This document shows, in pieces, positions 32,278-43,557 of a stretch of DNA of 64,000 bases (positions are counted from its first letter, which is position 1; every line of letters starts with the position of its first letter). A model generated the notes under the pieces. That model saw nothing but the letters and a program-made list of their open reading frames with translations. It did not search any database and had not been told where the DNA came from. Source of the stretch: Prostheceraeus crozeri. Lineage: Eukaryota; Platyhelminthes; Polycladida; Euryleptidae. The translations under genes and the position numbers were made by a program. The stretch covers positions 1-64,000 of the forward strand of contig CAJQUW010007793.1 of NCBI GenBank assembly GCA_907163375.1, written 5' to 3'.

Positions 32278-33861
32278 ATGATAGGACTCCGGACTCCAGC
32301 CTATTGCTAGAGCCGAAATATAATACAAACAAATTATTTATCCTCGTGCATGTAGCTGTCACTGTCTTGATGTCAACTTTCTCCGTCAAACAAAAGTACA
32401 GAGACAGCAGTGCACTGTAAATCGCTCAATACCAATCACATACGAAGGATGCATACCAAAATATTTTTTGGTTTATTTCTGTATTCTCTTGGTATTTGTA
32501 TGCTTTTCGTATGTTATTTCAAATATGGTATGCTTTACATACCAAAGCCATACTAGCACAATGTTAAAAGAAAGCATAAATCATGTCCAAAGAATCTTGA
32601 TTTGAGGCCTTTTGTCAATAAAGATCACACTAATGTTACTACTGTTTTGTAAGTAGTGAGATAATGACATTCAAGAGTCATACTTTCAATACTGAATTCG
32701 ATTTTAATACACGTAAGTCTAAGGCATTTCATGAAATAAGATTTCAACCATCAACAACTATGCATTATATAATTTGGAAATTAAGCATATTATCAATCCG
32801 AAATAAAAACACATTATAATTCATGAACGCAAAAATAGTTATGTTTGAGATAGATAAGTCAACAAGATTTCACTAAAGTTATCGTTTAAGTGAAATGATG
32901 CTTATCAACTTGGGTCATAAAGTAGAGTTAACTGAACGTCCTGTTAATGTTCCTGGACAAGTAGCAACGACGACAATCTCGTGGAGCACAAAATTCACAA
33001 TAAATCTAATGTACTCAAATATCACTCTATCAAACAAAAAATATTCACGACTGGTATGCCGAAAAAAGTTATTTGCCAGTAGTATGTAATATATATATAT
33101 ATATATATTTTTTTTTTGCTATGTGACTTAAAGCTGCACATACCAGAGGCATACGAATAAGGATGAATTTACATCGGGTCTCGTATATAAAACATACCAA
33201 CAACTGGTATTTCAGTGTAAAACAGCCAATCACAGATAGAATAGTTCGTATCGCTACATACCAATCACATACGAAAGTAAGTGAGATTTGATATGAAAAA
33301 CATACCAGATCTCTGTAGACATACCAGAATCTCGTATCAGATGTTAGTTTCAAATTGTTTGCGATTTTGGTATATATTGGAGAAGATATTTTGGAGAAGA
33401 CGAGCCTTCCTAGCCTCGATCACACCTACGCACCAAAGGTCACATCAGAGCGAAAATGAAATACTAGTTTTTTTAAGAACATTACCCCTTTTACCCTCCC
33501 GTTAATCGTGTGTGATGGCTCCTCTAAAGCGCATATTAAAATCGAAAGTGTACTCATTTTTTTGAAGAAAGATTTGGGATTTTCCTGCCTGGTAGAGACT
33601 GGAGAAAAAACGTGTAAAGCATACATCAACAAGATGGGAGGAGTCGAGTCGTGTGCATCCAACTGAAAGCGACATTGATAAATTTCATCGAAAATGATTG
33701 ACAATTGATACAGCAATGATCACTAAAAATAGGTTCAGCTAAGCCTATAATGATCTATGATGTAGGTTACCAGTTTATTTGTTAAAAAACTAAGCTTTAT
33801 ATGCTTGCCACCCGGAGTCGGAGTCGGAGTCCTATCAAAATGATAGGACTCCGCATCTCTG
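32278..33861 (+). mobile_element. hAT-like MITE of the CAGGGATGCGGAGTC family, copy B, interrupted
   Basis: The left part (32278-32414) and right part (33389-33861) align with copies A and C; the right TIR reads GACTCCGCATCTCTG. The extreme left TIR is missing (sequence starts ATGATAGGACTCC). The middle, about 85 bp of the family sequence, is replaced by about 970 bp of unrelated DNA (32415-33388). Confidence 0.8.
32415..33388. mobile_element. insert rich in CATACCA motifs, possibly CACTA-like
   Basis: Starts near CACTGTAAATCGCTC (32414 on). Both flanks of the segment are dense in CATACCA, ATACGAA and their inverses; ATACCAATCACATACGAA appears at about 32439 and again at about 33259. CACTG termini plus clustered subterminal motifs suggest an EnSpm/CACTA-type MITE, but a clean right terminus was not found (a TTTCAGTG lies internally at about 33209). 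It includes an AT microsatellite at about 33088-33110. Confidence 0.4.
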
Positions 33862-34084
33862 GAATCTACTAAGAAACCGATTAGTTGAGATATTTCCACA
33901 GTCAGATGAAGCACACAACGACGAGCACAAAGACGAAAACTTGAGGAAAATTGACCCAGGGGAATCGATGTTAAGCTCAATGACAGCAGCAGATGACAAC
34001 AGAGAGCGCACAGACCGACCGATCACGTTCACCGTATTTTTTATATGACTCGTCATATGACTGACGTTGGCGGGCAATATGGAT

Positions 34085-34690
34085 GATTAAGGCTGGTCGG
34101 TCTTAAGGCTGTTGCCCGATTTTTCAACATATCCCATACGACCATTAGAAGTTTTGTGGATCAAGACGACCAACATGGGCAGTGTGAAGCATGGTTGCTG
34201 TAGCAACAACCGACGCCAGACAACAGCCAGGGCCGATCGACGCCTTATGAGAATGGTTCGACGCAACCAACCTAACCATGCCCGCTACCCTTTCTCGCCT
34301 ACTATAGAGGGAAAGGAGTAAATTCGGGAATATCCTGACCGCAACTACAGTTCGACGAAGATTTCGGGAAGCATTCTATCGGAATGCATTCTCCAGGATG
34401 ACAGTGCTCATAGAGGAGCTGTGGTTGATCAGTTGAAGACATAATTGCGCTGGCCCTCCAAGTCTCCGGATATGAATCCGATCGAGCATGTTTGGAGTCA
34501 CAGGAAGATGAGGATTCAACAACATGGTCCTCCGCCACATAACTTGGGACAGCTCCGCCAGGCAATGAAGAACTGCTTGGATGAAATCCCACATGCTTTC
34601 CTGAGACGGTTTTGTCTTGAGCATGCTGAGACGGGAAAACACCCTGCTTGTTTCGCGAGGCAGTTGCACGCGTTATTGACTGTTTAAATT
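34085..34690 (+). pseudogene. Tc1-like transposase relic with internal deletion
   Basis: The left part has an HTH (AVARFFNISHTTIRSFVDQ) and a TTARADRRLMRMVRRN block, typical of the region between the two HTHs. The right part (34445-34687) has WPSKSPDMNPIEHVWSHRKM around the last catalytic residue, and continues to a natural C-terminus. The region with the first two catalytic aspartates is missing, so the copy cannot be active. Confidence 0.7.
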
Positions 34691-35317
34691 GTAAATCTTG
34701 TGTAAATGAAACTAAAGTTAAAATCATCTACGTTTTCCATTCTCACGCTTGTTCCCATAATTCTCAATTAATTCGATACTTTGCACTTTCGCAATTATTT
34801 TCCTGCGTAGTAGACCAACACATAATCTCAAAAATTGCGGTTTCTTCTGTATATGAGAAGTCTATTTAATAATCCCAATTGTTATGTCTTATTATATCAA
34901 AAAGATCAAAGAACTCATTTTAATGTGCATTCCATATCTCTGATACCGATTGACATCATTTCGTGAATTTTGATGACCTCTGGCGCGTTCATCAGTCGTC
35001 ACAAGGCGGTAAATCGTGGAATGAAGTGAGAATAGACATTACAAGGTCATGGTGGTTCGTTTCTTCTGTTCGTCCGAATACATCGGTGTCGATTAAAGAT
35101 GCTATGTAACATTTTATTGGTTTTAGTTGAGTTAGGTTTTAGTTTAGAGGTCCTACACCGAGTTTGAAGATGATTGGGTGACTAAAAAATTCAATTTTCA
35201 CTTAGCTTGTAGTCTAGATTTACATTTGACGGCAAAAAACAACATGCTAAAATTTACTTTTTGCGAACGTCGCAATTAGTCGTAAGTAGTTGTTATTTTA
35301 AAAGAAAAGAAATGATC
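34691..35317. other. no gene recognised
   Basis: AT-rich, without coding or repeat features that I can support. Confidence 0.4.
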
Positions 35318-35420
35318 AGCACATAATCAGCGACCCCAAATTGTACAAGAAACATGTATCTCAAGACTGGCACACTCGAAGTAAAAAATGGTTGCGCAAG
35401 ATGTTCATTATCTAATAATA
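35318..35420. repeat. repeat copy preserving an empty hAT insertion site
   Basis: CACATAATCAGCGACCCCAA followed by ATTG, and later AATGGTTGC, matches the sequence obtained by removing the element at 35817-36594 from its flanks (CACATTATCAGCGA joined to TCCCGAATTG). It is a diverged copy of the same low-copy repeat without the insertion. Confidence 0.6.
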
Positions 35421-35816
35421 TACTTTGGCATTTGCTTTTGATGTTTAATATTTTGTTATTGAGCGAGTGAGTGAATAGATATATTTGATTGAATCAGATG
35501 AATATTGACCTGGCACACTCGCTGGTGTGATTCACCTGTTATATAGCGACTTGGGTACTAAGTATATAAATTTGAAAATTGGTTATGCTAACTTCACGCC
35601 ATTGAATAAAGAGTGTTCATGTTTTTATTAATTTTTTGCGTGGAACAAAATAAGACATACATATTTTAATCGTTTGTGATGGTTTTGTTGCTGTATGTAC
35701 TGATTTTATGAAAGTCGGTAAAATTGGTTGCGCCAACTAATTTGAAATTTGAATTGCGTTTTATGGTCAAATGAGGCTGAATTTCTTGAAACTGAGTCGT
35801 GGCACATTATCAGCGA

Positions 35817-36594
35817 CAGTGGTGGCGCAACGAAAAATAAATTGGAGGGCTGTATCCAAGTCAGCTTCATCCAATTTGTAGTCGCTCTACCTCCGGCCCT
35901 CATCTCTCCTTTCTCCATTTATCTTTCAAATATAGAATAACAATAGGTAAACTAAATACCTAAACAACATGAAAAATCAATATTCATGTCATTACATGAA
36001 GCATGATTTTGGTGAGTGAAATAAATTTTTGACTTAAGGAACTTAAGGACTTAAGGTTTTACGTATCCTATTATTCATGTAAATTTGTAAGGCTGCTTTT
36101 TACGTACAACATTCATTAACTAATTAGAATAGTATTCATTCAGAATTAATTGATAAACCCAATACTAAAAACAAATAAACCGATTATTTCGAATGATAAT
36201 TCAAATATATTAAAGGCTTATAGAATTTTCAATGACCCATTGTTACTGTTATCATTTTCATGCAAAGATTGGCTATAGCGAGTGAGAGAATATCAAATAC
36301 GTGATGCAAGTCGTTATCGGGTTTTCCCTGACTGAACTCGTCAGCTGGTGTAACAGCCATCCTGCGATATTTCACAAAGACCAACAGGCTATTCTAAATG
36401 GGCATATTCTAAACATAATCTCGATCGCCACTTTCGCAAAATTCTTTTTTCACCTCAAACTCTATTACACATCATAGACAATGTTAACTTTTCTCGGCAT
36501 TGAATAACTGGATGGGGCTAATTAAGGATTAGCCCCATCATTTTAAAAGTGGAGGGGCTTAAGCCCCTTAAGCCTCCACCTTCCGCCACCGCTG
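35817..36594. mobile_element. 778 bp hAT-like non-autonomous element
   Basis: Begins CAGTGGTGGCGCAACG and ends with the inverse of CAGCGGTGGCGG, flanked by a perfect 8 bp TSD ATCAGCGA (35809-35816 and 36595-36602). Near the right end are two hairpins: GATGGGGCTA/TAGCCCCATC (36511-36540) and the palindrome GGGGCTTAAGCCCC (about 36554-36567). There is no transposase. Termini and TSD length are those of hAT. Confidence 0.88.
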
Positions 36595-36974
36595 ATCAGC
36601 GATCCCGAATTGTGTGGTTGAGGTGATTTTGGGAGTAGCACAGTCGAAATAAAAATGGTTGCTCTAATTTCACACACGTTTGCCATTTTCTTAATTTGAT
36701 TATGACGTTTGCAAAAGCTATCAACAGTCGCCGTACGTCCTTCGATGACTGTGAAAGATAACCGGTTGCAGATGTTTTAGGATAAAACTCCAATGAATTC
36801 GCGTTGTTTTTCATCATCGTTAAATTCTATGGGTTCAGTTGAGTTCCATAGAGATTTGCAGACTTCTGTCAATTACTCATGAAATGTAATTGACTACAAT
36901 TACAAATTACTCCTTTTTCTTCAATTACTTTGCAATTACTTTAGACAATTGTCAGCATTAAATGAATAAATGAA

Positions 36975-37200
36975 CGTTGTTTATGCTCGGAAGCACATTA
37001 GGCGCGGAGCCTTTCTCCCATGTGGCCGAGTTGTCATTTATCCACTCTCATTCTTTTTCGTGCTGAGTGTTTAGCAAGAATGCAGAGTGTACCTATTTTA
37101 AAAGTCTTAGGTTTGACCCGACCAAGATTTGAATCAAGGTCTCCCGGACGCAGAGCGAGCACTCTACCACAAGGCCACAGCGCCGGTGGTATGCGTTTCC
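36975..37200 (-). mobile_element. tRNA-derived SINE
   Basis: On the minus strand a tRNA-like head shows an A box (TGGCCTTGTGGTAGAGT, 37161-37177) and a B box (GATTCAAATCTTGG, about 37121-37134), followed by a non-tRNA body (AAGACTTTTAAAATAGGT on, to about 36975) of a kind shared by many invertebrate SINEs. RNA polymerase III would transcribe from the head. The sequence lacks a foldable acceptor stem, so it is not a functional tRNA gene. Confidence 0.65.
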
Positions 37201-37860
37201 CAACCACTTCTTTTTCGGATATACCAGAATTAATTGCAACTGCTCCCCGGAAGAGCAAATGACGCTTGTAGCGTTGATATTAAATTACCACCTTGACATT
37301 CTCCTCTAAGTGTTTTCGCCTTACATAACGATTCAAACGAACAGGGATGGGGTATCGAGACTTGCGGCTTCTAGGAGACTTTATTATGTTTACAATTACA
37401 ACTCTACTATGGATTAAATTGATTTGAAGATTTCAATTTTGGTTTCTTGAAGAATTTATTTGCCTTTCTTTTTCCGTGGAAAGTATTTTTATGATTTAGA
37501 TTTCCAGTTTAGCAATCAAGATAGGGGGAAAACATCACAACGCCGGTACTAAATTTAGATTTTAGAAATATGTTTCGTCTTAAATCTCTGTTAGAAAATA
37601 CCGGCAGTTGTACACCCGGTGTTACACTATGCGTTTTCCGTCACTTTCTTTTACCGGTCGGCAATTGTAAAGGTGTTTACAATTGCCCCCCGGAAATAGA
37701 AAGTGGGTTTAAATGACCATTACTTAAAAACCGCGTTTTTCTTTTACTCCCCGAGAGTAAATATGACTATCTCATGTGTGTATTTTACCCCTTTCAATAT
37801 TCTTTAATCCCCTTCAGCTATCAATTGAATCCCATATCAGAATATAAAACGAAATTTCCA
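37201..37860. other. no gene recognised; possibly part of the adjacent LTR-element fossil
   Basis: AT-rich with several CCGG-containing runs. No terminal repeats could be paired. Confidence 0.35.
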
Positions 37861-38322
37861 TTATACATTATATTTCTTAAGGTGACAACCGTTTACTAAT
37901 TTCTTAAGTCTTACACCGTTGTTGCTTACATAATACGTGTTTCTACCTTTAACAGCATCAATGGTGTACACTGTAGTGCTCCAAAATGTCTCCAACTTGT
38001 TGCCCTTACGGTCGTCTCTCCGCTTGTTCCTGATAAGCACTTTATCACCAACCGAGTGCTCAGGCGGTGCATTCCTTTTACGATGGTAGCTTCTCATTCT
38101 TTCTTGGCTCTGCTTTATCTTAACCATCATGTTCTGATGAAGTATCCTCCTGGCTTCATTCTTGACTGTTAAGTAATCCGCAAATTCCTCGCTGGTCATA
38201 CTCGTAGATCGCGAATCAGCTGCCTCGTAAGAAGGGTCAGAGGGAAGTTTCGGCTCGTGTCCATAAACTGCTCGGAATGGTGATACGACCGTTGTGCTGT
38301 GTCGACTCGAGTTGTACGCCAT
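37861..38322 (-). mobile_element. fossil LTR retroelement (Gypsy-like): integrase C-terminal part
   Basis: The minus-strand frame has AYNSSRHSTTVVSPFRAVYG and VGDKVLIRNKRR, the end of an integrase core and its C-terminal tail, as in Gypsy-type elements (the host-domesticated KRBA2-like proteins and Ginger transposons look similar). Only this part is present; no LTRs or other parts were identified. It is broken and probably old. Confidence 0.65.
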
Positions 38323-38417
38323 AAGTGCGCCTGGAAGACCTAGGGGGTCATTTAGTAACGCAGATTTCTGATTCTCTTTTTCCGATCAGCAAAACAGTTG
38401 AGGGGGTAAAAGAAAAG

Positions 38418-38697
38418 GGCACTACTTCAGTTTAGTGCACCCTAAAATGCATGTGAGAACAACATGATTTAATCAACAGAATGAATGCCGTTCGTTCTTC
38501 CCTATAGTTACAAATGAGTGTCTTTGTGTCTTCGTGTCTTCGTCTTCGTCTTCGCACATTACACCGAGCGCGCGCTTCGGTGTAATGTGCGTAGTCATCG
38601 TTTGCGGGAGAATGCGCCGTTGTTTTAGGGTGCACTAAACTGCAGTAGGCGCGCTTCCGTCTCTTTCATAGAGGTTGCACTAAACTGCAGTAGTGCC
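38418..38697. mobile_element. 280 bp MITE with 8 bp TSD
   Basis: TIRs GGCACTACTTCAGTTTAGTG (left) and a one-mismatch inverse at 38676-38697; perfect TSD AAGAAAAG (38410-38417 and 38698-38705). The right side has a second inner copy of the TIR motif (38629-38650). At the centre is a 15 bp hairpin GCACATTACACCGAG (38553 on) with a CG-rich loop. hAT-like by TSD length. Confidence 0.82.
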
Positions 38698-38705
38698 AAG
38701 AAAAG

Positions 38706-39010
38706 CATAACACCGGTACATTTCCAAGTATGGTAATGCATTATTGACGAGGAAAGTCAAGTAGTTTAAGCTGCCAGCTGAATGAATTCTAAGCTGTGCT
38801 GACTGCAAAGTAATTGCAAAAACAAATGGTTAGAAATAGGTTGTAATTGCATGGCTAAAAAAATATAATTGATTACAATTACTAAATGCAGTAATTGTAA
38901 TTGAAATTGCGTAATTGCAAATTGATTACAATTAAAATTAATATAGAAATGACTGACTTCTAATTGTTTTTGTGTCAACTGTATTGTAAAAATTTGAATA
39001 TAAGCCTATT
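38706..39010. other. no gene recognised
   Basis: AT-rich, with many AATTGCAATT-like short repeats at 38810-38950; similar runs occur at 36880-36950, hinting at a simple-sequence relationship. Confidence 0.35.
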
Positions 39011-39049
39011 TTGTTCGTGTGCGCATGCCCATACTTTTGTGAATTGCTC

Positions 39050-39110
39050 TTGTGCCTTGACAAAGGACGAACGTCCGAAACGTTGGCAATAAACGTACAA
39101 TATCGAGAAA
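39050..39110 (+). other. hammerhead-like motif at a Penelope-like element end
   Basis: TTGACAAAGGACGAACGTCC followed by GAAACGTTGG has the layout of the hammerhead core found in Penelope-like elements: a CUGANGA-like strand, a short stem (GGAC/GTCC), then GAAAC. The first strand deviates (TTGACAA), so it may be inactive. A looser counterpart (GGGACCCGAAACGTC) lies at about 41278. Confidence 0.4.
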
Positions 39111-39378
39111 TTTTGGTCTTATTTTCGTTATTCTGGAGGTGTCAACCTTATTTTCAAATAACTAATGTTACTATTTGAATTTGATTTACATGTAGCCCAC
39201 ATGTAACTGAATAGTCCATCATAGCAGTTGATATGAATAATGGATGTGTAAAATCAGATTTGAAATGCACAAGTAAGATACTCGCACTAGACAAATTGTT
39301 CTTATTACAGTTTTATAAAGTTCAGTACTTCAATTCAACCAAAATTTACTGCTTTTTAGTAGTGGTAGGACGCGATGG

Positions 39379-39409
39379 CATATATATATATATATATATA
39401 TATATACAG
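39379..39409. repeat. TA microsatellite
   Basis: About 15 uninterrupted TA units. Confidence 0.9.
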
Positions 39410-39850
39410 TGTATATGGAATGCATCATGGAATTAGATCCGAAATGACTCGTATCCATTCTACATGTGGAAACATTAATGTTTCGTTATGTTTAAAGCTA
39501 TCTTCATTGACATCATTGGACATATGCAAAGAAATCACAGCCACGTTTAATGGGTTAAAGCCTATTCTGTGGCTACTGAGATTTCCATGCATGACCATCA
39601 CCCAAAACCAAAAAATATCTCAGTTGTGGAAGTGTCCAACCATCCTTTTGTTTAGGAATTTATTCTAGTTAAAAGCAATACTGATCTCTTGTCTAATGAA
39701 AGGAATGGCTCCATCCTTTTGAACCTTAATCTGCAAATTGGAAGATTTCGATGCTCTTTGACCTTTGATTGCTTCGTGAGTGTTCAGATGATCTGACTTT
39801 GTTTTTACGATTTAACTGACTTCTGTTACCCTGCTTTCAAATCTAACAAA

Positions 39851-40054
39851 GTGTTGAATGATTTCAACAATAAAGACATGGTTCCGACTGACTTGAAATC
39901 TAATGTTACGCATTTGTATACATGTGATCGCTGCAGAATGCGATACATTGGCACGTCTAGGCGTCACTTAGCCACACCTATCAATGAGCATCTTGAAGGT
40001 GTAGTTCGGTCTAATTTTCAACCTTGTCTCAATAGTGACTATATTGTATGCTAA
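39851..40054 (+). mobile_element. Penelope-like element GIY-YIG endonuclease fragment
   Basis: The frame has LYTCDRCRMRYIGTSRRHLA followed by TPINEHL, the GIY-YIG nuclease start with its Cys-x-x-Cys knuckle and a YIG-like box as in Penelope-like retroelements. The reverse transcriptase is not recognisable nearby. Decayed relic. Confidence 0.6.
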
Positions 40055-40095
40055 TGCTTAGTCAACCTTGCAAATTAGACGCACATCTGATGACG

Positions 40096-40374
40096 TCATA
40101 TCTGACAGTGATCTGATACGCCACTGTTAGCATGCTTTATAATATCAAACGTGGGAGTATCAGTAAAAGTTTCAAAGAGATGCCTCAAATTTGCTTCAGG
40201 ACTGTTGAAGATTTTTAGCCAGAAAATCAACTCCTCAATAAAAGCTTTTCCGAGCTTACGTGAAGGAATATTGAATAAATTTCTTCTAAAGCGCATTACT
40301 TTCTCATAGTCATCATTAACAAAATCAACGAACTGAGGATAATTTAGACGTCCACATGATTTTTCTCCGTTCAA
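40096..40374 (-). mobile_element. possible Penelope-like element reverse-transcriptase fragment
   Basis: The minus-strand frame includes MRFRRNLFNIPSRKLGKAFI followed by EELIFWLKIFN. Its K/R-N-x-F-x-x-P-S-x-K-x-G-K-x-F-x-x-E-L pattern recalls proteins that accompany Penelope-like elements in invertebrates. The assignment is from memory and weak; it lies between two GIY-YIG fragments of the opposite strand. Confidence 0.3.
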
Positions 40375-40737
40375 TTCAGAAGGAAAGATGTCAATTTCCG
40401 GTAAATTTACTTTTACAGTGTTATATCTTGTGTGACGAATCAGCTATGGGATGGACGATCAGCACACAAGAGAGAATGAAAAGGAAGTCACTTGTTTGTT
40501 TGTGTTCTCTGAAATGTGTCCGAAAAATCGACAAAATGGAACAATTCTGCGAGTACAAGTGTACAAATAAAGCGGACGATCCTTGAGAGCTTGCCTTCCA
40601 CAGATTCCAGAAAGATAAAAGACGGGACAGTAGAAAAGATAAAAAAGTTAAAGAAAAGCGGCTATAATGATAAATACTGCAATCGTTAACATAAAGAAAA
40701 TCATAGAGATAAGTGTAATAGTAATACTTGTAACTTA

Positions 40738-41300
40738 ATGCTTCCATTCATCAGCGATGGTATGAATAGAAAAGTTAACTCTATCGTCAATACATATGAT
40801 CTTAACGTAAAATTAGTTAAGGATGCTTTTCTAAACAAAAGAATCATTTGTAAGCGTGATGATTGTGACGTCTGTGATTGTCTACCATCTGAGCATAAAT
40901 GTAATAGTAATGTAGTGTACGAGTTTGTATGTAAGAAGTGTGGTTGCAATTATATCGATAAAACTTCTAGAGCTTTCCGTACACGGCATTTAGAACATCG
41001 GCGGAGCATTGTTAAAGATGATAAAAGTGCATTGGGTGTGCATGCTCGTGAATGTGAGAGTGAGAATATTGTTGACTTTGATGTGAAGATACTTGAATGC
41101 GTGAAAATATCGCTTGATATTGCGTTGTTGGAAGACCGTTGGAAAAAGTACAGGACACTATTGCTGAATCGATGCAGTGAGTTGTCGGAGTGATGATAGA
41201 AGTTCGCACGGCATAGAAGGTTTGGTGTATTTAACTATCTGCTGCAGATTAATAGAAGTTTCTCGTTGATAAAGAGTCGGGACCCGAAACGTCCTAGACA
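40738..41300 (+). mobile_element. Penelope-like element 3' portion (GIY-YIG endonuclease and 3' end)
   Basis: A 151-residue open frame (to 41193) has CDDCDVCDCLP-like cysteines (CKRDDCDVCDCLPSEHKC), then VYEFVCKKCGCNYIDKTSRA and RTRHLEHRRSI: a GIY-YIG nuclease with the family's Cys-rich insert (YIG appears as YID). It ends in a hydrophobic helix and a stop. The 3' region to about 41300 carries GTCGGGACCCGAAACGTC, a ribozyme-like end. The 5' part of the element is absent. Confidence 0.65.
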
Positions 41301-41955
41301 AAAACGCCTGTAAAGTTAGCTTTTAGCTCTTGCAAAAACTAAAGGGAGAGTATACTTTTACTTGCACAAAGCATCGTGAACGCATGAACGCATCCAAACA
41401 CCTACCTTTGACTTGATTTTGCGCTGAGTATTACGCCACATATTTTTGACGTTGTTTCTATGAACGTCAGTGTCTTTTGACTATGATTCAAAGCTATATG
41501 TGTGTATGAAGAGAAAGCATCAAGAGACGATAAACACTCCATTCGCCAGACTCGCGCAGACTGGACACATCCTACTACTCCATGGGAAGATTGCTGTGGG
41601 TTGTTCAATGCGCGCTGCTATGGCGATGCATGATCATGTCCATACTGAGACTTCATTAACTGAAATTCTGTCAACAGAATAAATTCAGTCGGTTTCGGTG
41701 TTATACCGTCGTTCAAAATGTCAGCTGATATTCCGCCGGCAGAATTTTAGTTAGTGAACAGCCCGATGCTGATGACTTTCATCATCGACTTCAAATTAAT
41801 CCCTATTTGGCAAATTGACCTTACTTTAATTTAATACGAGGGACCACGGTATCATCATTACACCCTTTCAACTATTAGAGAAGTTGATGCGATAACATCG
41901 ATCTCAGTACGAAAGATTCGCTTGAATTGCGACCTTGGCTATTAATTGAAAGCAA
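41301..41955. other. no gene recognised
   Basis: Contains no supported feature; its right part is distal 5' flank of the second P450. Confidence 0.35.
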
Positions 41956-42047
41956 ATTGTGTAATCACAAGATTACGTATAAAGCCTTTTACATAAGTCA
42001 TCCAAACTATTTAAGTCAGTCAAAGCAGTCCTTATACAATAATCAGA

Positions 42048-43557
42048 ATGGTCAACGCAACAACAGATCTACTAAATACTGGTCCCATCCATACGTCGAC
42101 TTTAATGTCGACAGCAGCAATCAGTCTTTTTCTTATCTGGGTCGTCAAAAGCCTCTCTGACTCAAAGAGATATCCACGTGGTCCATGGGGATTTCCAATA
42201 CTTGGTCATCTGCCACTCTTCACCTCACAGCCTCATCTCAAGCTAACGAAATGGGCCGACATCTTCGGCTCCGTATATCGTATCAAAATGGGCAGTCGAC
42301 TTACGATTGTTATCAGCGGCTACGATGCAGTTAAAGACGCACTTGTTAATCAATCAGATGACTTTGCTGCACGACCTGATTTCTATTGGAAATGGAAAAT
42401 CGCTGTCCTTCGGCAAATATGGCCCTCAATGGAGAATGCACAAATCTCTTGCACGAAACGCTCTCGCCATGTTTACTCAGAAGAGAGTGCAACAGCTGGA
42501 AAGTCATGTTGTTGATGAAGCTGATGTCATAATTGAAGAACTGCTAGCATCTAAAGAGTCCATGGATCCAAAACAAAGCATTCATATAGCCACAGCCTCA
42601 ATCGTATTCTCAATCTGCTTCGAAGAGGGTCTTAACATCAGAGAGAATAAAAGGTTCCTTGAAGTTCTGAGAAATACAGATGAGTTTGGGAGAATAGTAG
42701 GCGCTGGTGGAAATCCAATTGACGTAATGCCTTGGACTCTGCCATTTTTGAAGTGGAAAATGAAGTCATACATTTCACTAACAGATTCATTCATGAACAC
42801 AAATGAAACGATTCAAACGGAGCTGAAAGAGACATGGACTCCACATGAGCCTCGTAATCTGTCTGATGCTCTCTTTGATATTGTCGAAGAAATGGGCGAG
42901 AAAAAGCTAAATGAGAATGGACTTACTTCTGAACACATTCTAAGTATTGTAGGTGATGTAATGGGCGCTGGGCAAGCCACCATCGTCAGTTTCCTTACTT
43001 GGGCTCTCCTATATATGGTGGAATTTCCAGAGGTTCAAGAACGTGCTCATGCTGAAATCGATCGAGAGATAGGCCCCAATGGATGTCCTCGCTATGAACA
43101 CCGACACAGAATGCCATATTGCGAGGCAGTTTTCTTTGAAACATTGAGATACAGCGTGATGGTACCATTTCTTCTGCCGCATGCAACGACGAGAGATTGC
43201 ACATTCCATGGCTTCGAAATTCCTGAAGGTGCTCTTGTATTCTTCAATATGCACAGTGTCACGAGAGACGAGAGGATTTGGGATGATCCTCACAAATTTG
43301 ATCCAATGAGATTCATTGACCCAAAAACTGGTTTAATCGATCGCAACACGACTGAACAAGTAATCATGTTTGGAATGGGAAAACGCCGATGTTTGGGAGA
43401 ATTCCTTGGTAGATTGGAGAGTTTTATATTCTTTGTTCGTTTATTGCAGCGCTGCAAGTTCTCAAAAGTAGATGGTGAGAATTATAGAATTGATGGAATA
43501 CTTGGCCTAGCATTGGATCCGCATCCGTATAGACTTGCCACTGAATTAAGGGGATGA
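42048..43557 (+). pseudogene. cytochrome P450 tandem duplicate, frameshifted
   Basis: Nearly identical to the P450 at 29662, including about 95 bp of 5' flank, the anchor, PRGPWGFPILGHLP, ETLR and FGMGKRRCLG with its haem cysteine. After DFY (about residue 113) the two copies differ: 18 bases in the intact gene are replaced by GGAA, a net loss of 14, so the first frame runs to a stop at 42515 while the correct frame continues from about 42390 to 43557. Apart from this the frame is open. Helix I reads GAGQATI, with Ala at the acidic position. Either a young pseudogene or an allele/assembly artefact; no splice pattern would restore the missing residues. Confidence 0.88.

Noticed and set aside
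37105-37180. tRNA gene on the minus strand.
   Set aside because: A and B boxes exist but no acceptor stem pairs, and a SINE body follows; it is a tRNA-derived SINE head.
39379-39409. TA run as a structural or regulatory element.
   Set aside because: Ordinary dinucleotide microsatellite.
42370-42420. Small intron in the second P450 in place of a frameshift.
   Set aside because: The copy is shorter than the intact gene at this point (4 bases against 18), so nothing is available to be spliced out.
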